A stretch of DNA of 64,000 nt, taken from assembly GCA_000181795.3 (NCBI GenBank), contig CM012954.1, positions 10,334,947 through 10,398,946 of the forward strand, written 5' to 3'. Position 1 is the stretch's first letter; each line of letters starts with the position of its first letter. The notes beneath the pieces were generated by a model. That model was given only the letters and a program-made list of their open reading frames with translations, was not told where the DNA came from and did not search any database. Shown piece after piece: positions 12,089 through 24,800 of the stretch. The translations under genes and the position numbers were made by a program. Source of the stretch: Trichinella spiralis (taxonomy: Eukaryota > Nematoda > Enoplea > Trichinellida > Trichinellidae).

Positions 12089-15000
12089 TTCTTTATGCAA
12101 AATAATTTTCTCCATTCGATCGCGTATTTGTTTGTTTATTTATTGGAAAAAATTAATTGACTAATTTCACAGAGAAAATTATTACAAAATTGAAATAAAT
12201 AATCATGCCCGAAGCAATTGCATGTTCCAACTGAATTGAAATGCTGTCTCATTTCTGGACAAACTGTTAAACTTTCTTATCATGTCATCAGAGGCTGTCA
12301 TAACAGATTTTTCTCCTAACATTATGCACGTCAGACTGGTAGTAATGGAAGTATGAGCAGCAGCAAAAGGAAACTTGTATAATTTGAAAATGTTACAACA
12401 AGCTGCCAAGGTGGTTCTGTTGCAATGATCTACTTGGACCAGGAATTATTTGACGACAAATGCTTAATTAACTGAAGTTGTGAATTGAAATTTAGCAAAA
12501 ATAAAAAAATCCTTTACAAATTATCAAACAACAGACAACTCTAAATCTTTTCCTCTATCTCTCTCTCTCTCTGTGTGTGTGTGTGCATAATTTATACATT
12601 TGCATAATAGAAAATGAAAAATACTACATTTTTGCTTTGTGTGGATCAATTTCTACCGACCAACAACTACAAACTACACATCTAGTGAATGAAGCATATT
12701 GTAGACGACATTGAGACTGACCGGGCACCGGTGGGACGCCAATGGGCGATCAAGCGTGCCAGGAAAATGAGCCCTGAAAATTGACCATCTTTGGATCAAT
12801 AGTCCAAACAACGCCTGCAGGGCGTCGATCGTCCTTGCAATACAGAGCAGCGTTTGGTTTATTTGAAAATTCGGTTCAACCAGTTGCCGCCGATACAAAG
12901 ACACACCCCACCCCATCCACTCATCGGCTTGCTTTTCGAATATGCAAACGATGACAAAATTTAAATAATCGTTTTTTGAAAAAATTTTTCACTTATTCAT
13001 CAAATCAAAGTATGTTTATTTTCTCTGACAACATTGTTGTTTTTAGCTTAACAAATTGACATGAATACGTCACAATTGAGATAATCTTTGTAAATTGATG
13101 GGAAAAACAAAAGCTTTTCCATTTGACGTCATGAAACATTTTCTACCGAAATACATACAGTGCTATAATACAGTATTCATAATTTGTTGTTGTTGTGCAT
13201 GATATATAATACAAAAATTAAAAGCATATTTCCACCAGCTGCCCAAATTTTGTCATTGAAACAAACGTATGTGGAGAGTAGACAGATAAATTTTCATCGT
13301 AAAAGAAAGTCGAAAAAAAATTAGCAAATGAAATAACGAATAATAATCGATCATCAAGATTGAAAATTATCATCGTCGTCAATATATTATCATATATGAA
13401 TATTCATTTTATGTGTGTGCGTGTGTGTGTGTGCGGATGATGAATTGAAAAATTGACTCGACCATGCATTAAATGCACAACGGCCAGAAGGGAACGGTCA
13501 AATCCGGCATATATCAATCATCCCACTGCGGGTCGGGGGATAAATGGGCAAAGATTGGGGGAGAGGAGGGGGGGAGGGTAAACACAAAAGCTAAAAAGCA
13601 GCCGGAATCAAGCTTCGATCTTTTGTCTTTGAAAATAACAGACACACCGAAGCAGAGTGTGGTGAGTGAGTGAAAAAAAAACAACACAATTGATCCGGGG
13701 TATATCGATATATATACATATATTGTGTTGTATTGTGAAGCGCATCTGCGGGACTTATTAGAAATTAACAAAGCGTGCAAAATGGAAATTTGCCCAAAAT
13801 GACCACTTCTGCTGCTCTGGTGCTGAGTGTGAGCCGATTGACTGGCTGGTGGCTGTGATTGCAAACAAAGAAAGGCAAAATATTAAGCAAAGCTTCATCG
13901 GTGACAAAATGAAGCAAAAAGAAAAAAAATTAATTCCACAAGCAGTTAGTTGCAGATTTTGTCGACTGACAACTTTATCCCCATATTCTTTCTACACATC
14001 AATCTTATTCACTTACAACCGCTAAATAATATTCGGTAGAACAGTTTAATTTTTTTTTTAACAAACTATTAATCGATTAATTATTGTTTAAAAATTTAAA
14101 ATTCTCTGTATGCTTAGAATGGAAAAATATTGGTTTGAAATTTTGAATAAAATTTTTTCCCAAGATAAAGCAAAACTTTTCATTTTCTCAACTGTCAAAT
14201 GATCCTTTTCTCGCTTGTCAATTGCTTGTTAGCTGCTAGTGATGAAGCCGAGAAAGAGAGAGAGAAAAAAAATTGCAAAAAGCAATTTCTTCCAACGAGT
14301 GTCAAATTGAAAATTCCAATTCCACATCAAAAACAATACAACAAATATACAATTTTTCTTTTTGGAAACGAAAAATTAAATTTTGCAAAGTAGTGAAAAA
14401 AAAACTATTTTTTTGTCTTTTGAAACATTCAAATTGTGCAAATTTACACAACTAACATAAAATGATAAAGCCAATCATCTTATCTATCTGTCTGTCTGTA
14501 TGTATGTATGTTTAGTGTAAATTGAATACAAACAACCGTTCAGCTATGATATTGTTTGAAAATTTCCAAATCAGATCGTATGACTTTTTGCGTCAATATT
14601 TTCAAGGTTATAAATTATAAATTTATAATAATTATGATTTATTTTATCAATTTCATATAACTAGTAAAATATTATCTTCAATGGAGTAATGAAAATTATT
14701 TCAATAAATAAATTAATTAATTAATGTTCGAAATATAAAATGTCAAACTCACAACAATTGTCGAAAGGTATCCGTGAAGAGAGAGAGAGGAGATAGAAAA
14801 GAAATTGATTTTCCACCACTATTCCACAAACGTCCCCTTGAGACGGGATCGTTTACAATAATTGCCCATTATTATTATTATTATTATTGTTGTTGTTGTA
14901 TCAACGTGAACCATGCAACAGTGCAATAATACACCGTTAACATTGATCATCGTTTATCTATGCAAATTTTTGAAAACTAAATGATAAAGAATGAGGCTGA

Positions 15001-15854
15001 ATAGAGAAAGTTGCATCATAGTTTTAAAAATAATTTTTTTTCCACTTATGCTTAATATACATTTGTTATAAATTGGAATATTAATAATAATAATTTTTGA
15101 CCGGTGAAAAATATTTCACTTTATCCTATTGCACAATGGATAAAAACGTAAAGACACGAAAAAAAAAAGATGAAGAAAATTGTTGCAATTGTTGTTTACA
15201 AAGTTTGTTCAGGTTGGTTGGTGATAAAGTGCTTTTCGTAAGCTAACAGCTGTCGCGTGACAAACAAACAAACAAACAAACAAAGAGAAAAAAAATAAAT
15301 AAATTATCACTGACAACAAACAACAGATTATTTATTGTTCGTAGGGAAATTTTTGTTCAGAAAATGAGCATTTTAAAAGAGACAAAATTGAAAATTTTCA
15401 CTGGCGGTGTAATAAATAAAAATTGATGACGTCGACCGGCGTGTTGTCAAAGTTGAACGTCAAGTGAAAGTTGCAACTGAAAAATCCAACTGAAACGAAT
15501 TTAAATCAGTCGGTGTCGGTCGAATCTATTTATTTAACTGCACTGAGCAGAAAAAAAAATCAATTTATGCAAATTCAATACAGTGAAAAAAAATAAACAA
15601 CAATTTGAGCTTGAGAAATTTGTTTGTTTATGAATTTTTTTTAATATCAAAAAAATCATTTGAATAGAGTTCATTTGATGTGGGGAATTTTGAAATTTTT
15701 TCTCCAACAACTTTTGAACAAGTTTGTTTTTGACAAAAAGTACAACAAACCAGGAAATTTGAAAATTGTTTGTAGTAAAATTGAAATGAAAAAAAAAATA
15801 TTTATATATAAATTATTTGAATTAACAAAAACAACAAAAATTCAACGATCTGCC
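12089..15854. repeat. Large direct repeat 1, right copy
   Basis: Near-identical to 7370-11130, in the same orientation. The match ends at 15854, the base that corresponds to the last base before the N gap; the sequence beyond is unique. This is the pattern left by an unmerged contig overlap. Confidence 0.9.
13557..13578 (+). other. G-quadruplex-capable tract (second copy)
   Basis: Same G-run arrangement as at 8836-8857; identical in both repeat copies. Confidence 0.55.
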
Positions 15855-18403
15855 TGATCGATTTGTCAATGACATTTTTTTCTCGAGTGTCTTTTCGACT
15901 GATGCTGTAAAATCAATTTCACAATTTTGCTTTGAATATAAAAATTTTTTTTTTCAAAAGAATTGTGATCAATCGAGTGAATGTTCTATGCAAATATTAT
16001 TATGTTAATGTGTTCTATTTGTATCAATCGAGAGAAAAAGGCCAGAGCGGAAATCAAATAGACAAACCGAAGATGTGTACAACTTTTGAAAAGCGGCCGT
16101 TTTTCATTACTTTTGCAATTGATAACATTTCGAAAAGCAGAAATACAAACAACAACAAATTATGATTTATGCAGATAATATTTTTCATTATCGGTCTTCT
16201 ATATTTCAACTTTTTTTTTCATTCAACACAATATTACCGTACATAGTGGCACAATTTACCTCTACCATATAACCTCGAACAATTTTTAATGGGATCCTTT
16301 TCAACTAGCCACCACTTTTAAGTTCATTCAATGAAAAACTCCCATTGAACAACAACATCAACAACAATATTAAATGTGTACGCAAATAATGTATTTTGCC
16401 AAACAACAATCAATTGTAATAAGCAACCGGCGTCATATCACCATTGTCGGTCAAATTTAAATTATACTTTTATTATTATTATTATTATTGTTGTTGTTGT
16501 TCAATTGTGTTGAATTAAAAAAACACACTTTTCCATGAAATTGAAAACAAAAACTATTCAAACAGAAAAATGAATGCAAATTTTTCCAAACAATAACAAT
16601 TTTTGTTTTCCTCCATCTCATTTTAAAATTATTAATTATTATTATTATTAAAAATACCAAAAAAAAAAACAACTTTGACAAAGGCAAGCCTATCATCATC
16701 GCCATCGATCACACTTTTGTCGTTCGACGTCAAATGGGCCATCGAAAAACGCTCGTGAAACCAGAAATGATACACTTGCACAATTAGCTTCCAAAAACTA
16801 CCAGTTGCCGACCTTGATCACTAACCGCACAATTTATACACGACAATAAACAAAACAACCAAAAAACAACAATTAAATAATATTTCACCACTTTACAACA
16901 AGCAGTACATTAATTAATTAATTAATTAAATAATATTCATATTGTAATTGTTGTTTACAATCTCACAAGTATATCACATTATAATAATGGAAATTTAATC
17001 TGAAATTCACTACTCCAACTTTTTTTGCATGTTGTAATTTAAAATTTAATGAATCTTAAAACAATCAAATATATATATCACTTCAAATTGAACAACTAAA
17101 TTTTATTAAGACAAACAAAAAGAAAAAACCTAGTCTGACATAACTATTTTCTCTGTTGCATTTGAAACTTTTGCGTGATTTATCAAACAACACACACACG
17201 CACACACCAAATGTCATACACAACGTGTAATAACAATAATAATAATAATAATATTTAAAAATAAAAAAACACTATTTTTATTATTATTATTATCGCAAAA
17301 ATGTTTATTTTTTCAAATTATTCGCATACGGTGAAAAGTTGCTTTAAAAAATTGCTATCCACTTCCAAGATTCCAACTCGAAAGAAAGAAAAAAAATGCA
17401 TTACAACATAACATACATTACTGAGGGATAATTGTTTTTTCAAAAAAAAGAAAATTTTCACTTTGTTCAAAAAATTTTAACATGTGTTCAAAAATCAACG
17501 TAGAAAAAGTGAATTTGAAAAATCACCTCCTCCAACACATGTGCTGGAAAATGTTGGATAATCAAAAAAACTGGGTATAAAACATTTAAAAAAAATATAT
17601 ATAGACCTGTCATCAAAATAGTTTGAATTTTTTTTTCAAATTCGGTAACAAACTTTTAACACTAACCGTAGTTGAGAAATATTGTTTCAAATTTAAAATT
17701 CAACTTCCAAGCATTTTATATATACATGAGGGATAAATTTTTATTTAAAGGGAAAAAATTGCCTATGAAATCTTTTCAAATCTGTGATTATTGTACTGCT
17801 TTTATTTTTTTATTCAACAACTGTTGTGTCAGCATTTGATTCAGTTCAACAACTGTAGCTACTGCTATTCTTTTTTTTTAAATGGGCAAATTTAAGTTTT
17901 ACAAAAGAACAACAATATGCACGCGTCTGCGGTCAAAGTAACGGTAACAAAGACACGTTGTACAGTATGCAATGTTGCAATAACTGTTTTAAACTAATTT
18001 TTACACCACGTTCACGTTGTGCTGTGTCACGTTCACTTTACAATATGTTGTCATTAGGATTTTTATGATTATTCGAAGAAGAAACTTGTTTACAGAAAAA
18101 AAAAATTTTCTAAAAAATACATATATATATATATATATATACTGTAGTGTATGATTTTCTCAAATCACAGTGAAACACAATTGTTCAGCTTTAAGACAAC
18201 ATTATGGATTGGTTGTGGAGAATAGCTGTCAGAGTTGTTTCTCTCTCCTCTCTTACTCTCTCAAGCGGCCACACCTCGACGTCAAGCATTGAAGATTAAT
18301 TTCCCTCATTTGTCTGCCGAGTGTTGAAGCAAACAAGGCTAAAAACGGTCCCTGTGACAGCTAGCTGTCCGCATTTGAAGCAGAAAACAGCTCACCAGTC
18401 TAG
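15855..18403. other. AT-rich stretch without a supported gene
   Basis: Mostly poly-A/T and TAA/TTG microsatellites (for example 16471-16500, 17229-17253), with a TA run at 18119-18140. A GC-richer segment at about 18230-18400 could be an untranslated exon or promoter for the exon that follows (inference). Confidence 0.5.
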
Positions 18404-18661
18404 TCAGAAGGAAAGCAATTGATCACTGCCGCACTGGCGTCATACAGATCAATATCAACAGATGAAAAAATTCCCAACAATTACAGTATGCGCAATGAGC
18501 AGCTTTATGCCCGTTGGCTGGTGCAAAAATCCTCGTCGGCACCGGCTGCGAAGATGTTTCCGGTCGATCAATCACTACCGACTGATCAGGCGAACGATAA
18601 GCAACAACCGCATATTATGAACGCAAGAGTTGAGAAATTACGCTCAGGAGGAAAATGTTGA
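18404..18661 (+). CDS. Probable terminal coding exon, unknown protein
   Basis: An open frame runs from a possible acceptor (…CAGTCTAG) at 18403 to a TGA at 18659-18661. Two AATAAA signals follow at 18804 and 18811, as expected for the 3' end of a plus-strand gene. The 85-residue product is hydrophilic, with an Ala/Ser-rich centre (SSSAPAAK) and a Cys at the extreme C-terminus (…SGGKC). If it is a complete small gene, the first in-frame ATG is at 18488, giving a 57-residue protein. No family is recognised. The codon pattern is more balanced than the AT-rich surroundings. Upstream exons were not found, so it may be the last exon of a gene with long introns or may not be coding. Confidence 0.4.
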   Translation, partial: SEGKQLITAALASYRSISTDEKIPNNYSMRNEQLYARWLVQKSSSAPAAKMFPVDQSLPTDQANDKQQPHIMNARVEKLRSGGKC

Positions 18662-18803
18662 AAACGTAAAAGTTTGAAACATTCTACTTCAACATTTATG
18701 CCCATTGTCTGTCATCCAACTTGTGTGCAACATTTCACAATTCATATTCAAAGCAACTTTTCCAAATCACAAATAACCCAACACAACAAGGGGAAATTTT
18801 ACA

Positions 18804-18816
18804 AATAAACAATAAA
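18804..18816 (+). terminator. Paired AATAAA polyadenylation signals
   Basis: AATAAA at 18804-18809 and 18811-18816, about 145 bases after the stop at 18661. Confidence 0.5.
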
Positions 18817-20035
18817 TTTCTTGCAAAATTAGGCAACCCAATTTTATAAATTCAAAAAAAAAACAACTGACTATATTTGTTTCGCGCAAGTATATAAAAT
18901 AATTTACATAAATGCAAAGCAAAATAATAAAATAAAAAACACTTCTTACCTTATCGCTTGCTTATGAAAATTGATGGAAGTTGTTTTGCTGAAAGAAGAG
19001 ATTCAGCTCATGCAGCCGACGTTAGTTGACGATGAAATCTTATTCATCTACGGATGTCGAGATGATTTCTTCTGCGATTTGTTCAGATTTTTCTTTTTCA
19101 AACTTGTCCACTTATAAACTGCACTATAAAATAATTCTTTAAATTAAATTCAAAATCTAATCGGAAAATATACATTTTAAGCATAAAAGTATCATCATTA
19201 ATTGCAAGAATTTCTCGTTAATGTATAAAATGCAGTTGAAATGTGATAAATTTTAAAACATTTTTTCCTATTCGGACTTATCAACATATTTTTTAAATTG
19301 TATATTTTGATAATTTCAACATTTTTCATCATTTCATTATGGTTTAAGTTGGAATTTTATCAAAAAATTTTGTGTTACACGAAAAATAAAACAACCATTG
19401 GCATGAAATCATTTATGAAGGTAAACTTCAAATTGTGAAATAAAGTAAAATGACAATCAAGTTCTCTAACTTAAAAATTTCAAATGATAGACTCTCAAAC
19501 GGTTTACAAGTCTGTTAATTGAAATATAATAAGTAACCAATTTTATCACATTTAATTTACCATGTTATTTACTTCAATTTCACATTGAAGCTTTTTGTAT
19601 TCTTACAGTATAATTCACTTATAAAGTTCAAAAACACTGTTCCTTCATTTTGATTTGAGTGGAAAAAAATTTTTTCAAATTGTGCTAAATCAAAATGTAA
19701 ACTTTAAACTTTTTAAGGAAAATCTTATTAGAAGAAATCTTAAAGTTCCAGCTCGATCGCATATTTTTTATTTTGTGAAATTGAAAAAATAAATTTGAAG
19801 TATACGATCATATCCTTTTATGGCCATTTCAACAGGAATTATTTGTAATTTTTTTTTCACTTTTCAACTAGTATTTGAAACTTGAATAACAATACAATAG
19901 TTATCGTATTCTGCTAATACTTTAAATTAAAAAAATTATAATAAATCATATGGTTTAAGAAACTTGTAATATTTTATTTTAAAATCCCAAAAAATATTCT
20001 ATTAAAGTTTCTTTCAATAAAATAATTTTGTAATT
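18817..20035. other. AT-rich intergenic sequence
   Basis: Nothing recognisable beyond AATAAA-type strings on the minus strand near 19976 and overlapping the stop at 20036, which fit the 3' end of the MGME1 gene. Confidence 0.6.
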
Positions 20036-21207
20036 TTATTTTGACCAAAACTGATGAAGACGCTGCAACCATTCTTTCCAATAGTATTCCAAATAATGCG
20101 GACCGAGTTCAAAAACACTTGCTTGATTGTCCTTATAACATACAACGATAACTGCATGGGTTACCTGAAAAAAATGTTTAACAAAAGAAAGTAACCAAAA
20201 TCAAAACTGCAAACTTTGTAATCCAAATTCATTGAATTCAAAGCACCAGCATAGGCAGCCAATTGTAACGGTGTATCGTATGTATTTTCCAACCTCAGCT
20301 TCACTTTATCACTAGTTTTCAATTCGATTAATGTTAATTTCTTCCTAGAATAATTATTTACATATTACGCAACGTTATAAATGATTTCACTACATAATAC
20401 TTGTAATGCGCAATCGCATCGAGTTGTCCTTTATAACACAACTTGCGATGCTTTACCCACATTTCTTTTGATATTAAACTGTCAAAATCTTCAAGTAACG
20501 GCCGCATACTGTTCCAGTAAGGTTTAGCATTTTCTGGCAAAATTACTTCATCTGGCGGTGTATTAAGTTTCAAATACTGCATACTGAATGCTTCATGCAA
20601 AGCATGTCCCAGTTTAAATCTGTCTAATAAGATTGAAATTTTCATAAATGAAATAAGTTGTAGGCAGTTTTCACACCCGCTGTCATCTTTTCAAAAATTT
20701 CAGTTCCTACTTGCTCTATCATTGCTTGCTTCCATTTGATGAGTATCTGTTGTCCATCTTCGGATCGACTTTCTTCGAGTATCTTCGTTACTGAAGGAAA
20801 TTTATAACTGGAACAGTTTTCTAAAGTAAACATTATTCAAAAAAATTGTCACGAGCAAATTACATGCTTGCCTGCATTTTCGTAATCTGAGTTATCAGCA
20901 GTGGCAAGAAAAGGAGTAGACAAAATAGAATCGATGTTAATTCCAAAATTAGCAGCAGATGTTCGATTATTCAATGAGATTGTTTTTTTATTTCGTTTCA
21001 CTTCCAATATGATATGTCGATTATTATTTGTTGCTTTTCCATTTTCATATCGATTACTCGATAATGACCGTACATTTTTATAACCTGAAGAAAAAAAAAT
21101 TCGTCTCTTTCCCTTTATAAATGTTTAATTATAAAAATAAAATTACTCAAAGCAGAAAATGATGGATTTCGAAATGGTAAAATTTTGCACAGCATAATTG
21201 AAACCAT
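20036..21207 (-). CDS. Mgme1: MGME1, mitochondrial single-strand DNA exonuclease
   Basis: Six exons whose phases close into a 299-residue protein: 21147-21207, 20872-21084, 20677-20820, 20401-20623, 20215-20344, 20036-20164. Human MGME1 has 344 residues. MGME1 is a PD-(D/E)xK nuclease that trims flaps and linear ends of mitochondrial DNA. Seen here: a hydrophobic/basic N-terminus suited to mitochondrial import; FPSVTKIL, matching the family's PSVTR; LDAIAHYK, carrying the metal-binding Asp; and IELKTSDK, the E-x-K where human has D-x-K; then TPLQLAAYAGA and a C-terminal VVCYKD…YWKEWLQRL. Intron 2 uses a GC donor (CAG|GCAAGC); the phase and the family alignment require it. The stop overlaps an AATAAA. 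The gene is transcribed divergently from EHBP1. Confidence 0.87.
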
Positions 21208-21858
21208 TCTACACTAACGCACGAATGGAGAAAAGAACGAACGATAAACCAATGTTTAGTAATCTAACCACATGGAAATCTAAATAAGTTGACATTTTAT
21301 ACAATTAAAATCATAAGTCAGATTAGCCAGTGTATCACATAAAAACGATGCATAAAAATTTGTTTTTTTTTCAAAAGTAAACCTTGAATCTGGAGCAGAT
21401 AACCAAACTTTAATACCACAGTATAACAAACATTCATAAATGTAGGTTCATTAACAGTTACCATAGAACAGTTGACATTTTTTACATATTAACAGTAAAT
21501 GTGGCATAATTTAAAATGAATATTTTATACCAGTGAATCATCTTGAAATGCAGTATTTTATAATGTCAATTTTGATAAAATAAACAGTAAAAATTATATT
21601 ATTAACTTAATTAAATAGTGTAAATAGAAATAAAATAGTGTTTTACTTTTAAGTCTTGTTGGAAATGAGTTAAACGTAAATGTACAAAAATAATTTAAAA
21701 TATTACTTGAAAATCAATTACAGTATTGCCTGAGGAATATTGTTTCAGACAGCGTTGTGAGTGTTTTGCAGCTGCGTGTAAGTTTGAATGCGAATAATGT
21801 TATCGTTTGTTAAGAAGAAATTTAACGAATAACAGCTAACGTCCATTGCACTGGGACG
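21208..21858. promoter_or_regulatory. Shared intergenic region between MGME1 and EHBP1
   Basis: The two start codons face away from each other 651 bases apart, so both promoters must lie here. The region is AT-rich with no clear TATA box, and GC rises slightly toward the EHBP1 start. A bidirectional promoter is inference. Confidence 0.45.
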
Positions 21859-24800
21859 ATGGCTAATCTTATGTGGCGAAAGATTCAACATCAAAATAAG
21901 CGCTCAACAAAATTCAGATTTGTAGCTCATTTTCATGAATTAGCAATTGAATGCTCCTCAAAATGGCAACCATCCAGTGTAAGAATTGTTTGGGAACATC
22001 GGAAAAGGCGTTATGCAACTAAAGTGAGTGTCTTTCAAGTCTGTTGCATATAATTTGTGTTTGATTATGCATGTAATGCATATTTTTTTTCTGCACTGAT
22101 TTTTCTGATATGTTATTTAAAAAATATTTCAAATATTTCTCAACATTTTTTTCCTACTTTCATGATGACTCATTAGCATTTCATGCTGACTCATCGAAAA
22201 TGAACTTTTTGTGCTTGTGAATTGTTTTAACTTTTTCATGGAAATCTAAGTATCGCATGATTGAGAGCAAATGTTGCGTTTATTATGATATTATTAGTAA
22301 ACAGTTTTAGACAGCACAGATGTCAAATTTTAGATTGCTTTCAAAGTTGTTGGCTTGCTTTTATTGTAAACAGTGGTCAGTTGGGTTTCTCACTTCAGTA
22401 CATTTAGTACAAATCAAGTTTCTTCTAGTTATTAACTGAAACAGTTCGTCTATTTTCTTCTCAGTGCATTTGTTGCAGCTTTTTATAATTTTATTCCTGT
22501 ACTTTATCATTGTTATAATATTATAAATTTTGTGTATTAAATGAAAAGCGAATGTTGCATTTTTTTACTACGCTTCAATATTGCAACATGTTGAAATATT
22601 TCATGCTACTGGGATTTCATTTTGCGATTGTATCGCTGCAAATATGTTTCGAAGAAAATATGATTAAATTTTTTTATAGCATATTATTTATTAGAAAAAA
22701 TGATGTGAAGAATATTATTTCTTTTTCTTTTTGAAAAGTGATTTTTAGAGTTTAAAGATAAATTATTCAAAAGTAATACTGTAAATGCGAGAAATGTGCC
22801 GCAAGTGTAACGTTTAAATTTCATTTTATATAGGTTTTAAAATTTGTTGTTTTATAAATTGTAAAAAAAATAAATGACAAGATTTAATTTTTCCATTTTA
22901 CTAGATGATTGTTTAGAATTGTATTTAAAAATTAAATTGTTTACATTTTGAAATTATGAAATAGTTAATTTATGGAATATTAATTTGATATTATTGATTG
23001 ATTTAATGCTCTGAGGTTAATGGAATTTGAATTTAGTAATGGAATAATTATTACAGGCTCACAGTTGGGAACCGTCGATTACTAATCCATACAGTGGAAT
23101 TATCGTCTGGCCAGAACAAGATGCTGACAATTTGGAAGTGATAACTACGCTTTATCGTGATCCGCAGCAGGGTCATTTTGACGATAAAGAGTGGACGTTT
23201 GTTGTGGAAGAGGTGAAAAGATCCGGAAAATACAAGCCGATCGCTTCGGTGAATATTAATTTGCGCATGTTTGCCAGTGAAATGCAAGGGAGCATCACCG
23301 AGATGAAGTTCCAGCTGCGTCCGTTGAAAGAGGCACTGCAACGATGCACGCTGCAATTGCAGCTCACATGTGCAATTGTTGGCAACAATGCTTTGTTCGA
23401 AGAACGAATGGAAAAGGCTTCGAACGATTTGTTCAAGGTTAGCTAATTTTGTTTGTTTATTCATTATTATTATTTTCTTTTGATTTGACCATCGTTAGAT
23501 GTGTGGGAAAATAATTGTTTTTTTTTAAATAATAAATTAGGATGCGCAACATTTGTCGAGACAGTTTTCGGAATCTCAAGTAGAAGAGGTTGAAAATCGA
23601 AATTCTCTGGTCAGATCAACCAGCAGTTTGCCAATAGCAAATGGATACGATTTGGATAGAAAAGCTGAACAGCCGAATAGTAATATTTCGACAGCAGAAA
23701 TTAAAATGACAATTGAAAATAATAGTCCAGCTGAAGAAATTTCGAATCAAGAAGCGGTCAGAAAGAAGAAGATGCTTTTTGTAGGTGAATATGTGGAAGA
23801 TGTTGTGCAAGTGCAGAGCGGCTCGAAAAATGCAAGCGGCTATTTAGCAGCAGCAACGGCGGCAGTGGCCACGCCCACTTCTGGACCTCTGATGGCGTCA
23901 ACGCCCAGAGCGGATGTATCTCGGTCAATTTTTTCCGACAGTGGTCTTTCCTCATTGGTTCGAGTTTTTATTCTTGTTGTTGTTGTTGTTGTTGTTGTTT
24001 ATTTTTTTTCTTTTTAGCAATCGAAACGCGACACAAGCTTAATGGGTGAATCACAAGCATCATCGTCTAGTCAAGATTTGCTCAGCTGGTGCCAGCAGGT
24101 GGCGCGTGATTACCGTGGTGTGAAAATTACCAACTTCAGCAGCTCGTGGCGTAACGGTCTCGCATTTGCCGCTCTTGTGCACCACTTTCGACCAGACTTG
24201 ATCGACTTTGATACACTACGTCCGTCGGATATCCGTGAAAATTGTCGCAAAGTGATCGGCGTCGTGTGATTGATGTGCTTGAGAAATGCAAATTTTTTTT
24301 CCAGGCATTCGACGCAGCTGCGTTGTTGGGGGTTCCACGACTTATCGACCCTAATGACATGGTCATCATGGCCATACCGGATAAAATATCAGTCATGACT
24401 TACGTTTACAGTTTGCGATCCGTGTTGACTGGCTCGTCGCCAATTGGTGGAAATGGTACGTTTAATTTGCTTTTGTTTTCTTTTTCAATGCAAGATTGTT
24501 CATTTGCATGCCGATGTTTGAATTTTGTGACGAACGTTGTTAATTCAAAATTCAGTTTGTTGTTTTTTTTATAATTTGAATAATTTTTATGAATATTTAT
24601 GCAGATCGGTTGGAAAGAGTATTGTTGAATAGAGAAGAGAAGAAGAATGGAAATGCATTGGAAATGCTTGGCACGCATTCGACAAGCAGAAGAGACAGTT
24701 TGAATGAGGAGAAAAAGTCGTTGTCGTCGTCGACGTCGTCACCTCGTCGTCGCGTTGGCAGTAGCAGCAGCAGCAGCAAGGCGGACAGTACAAAGGAGGC

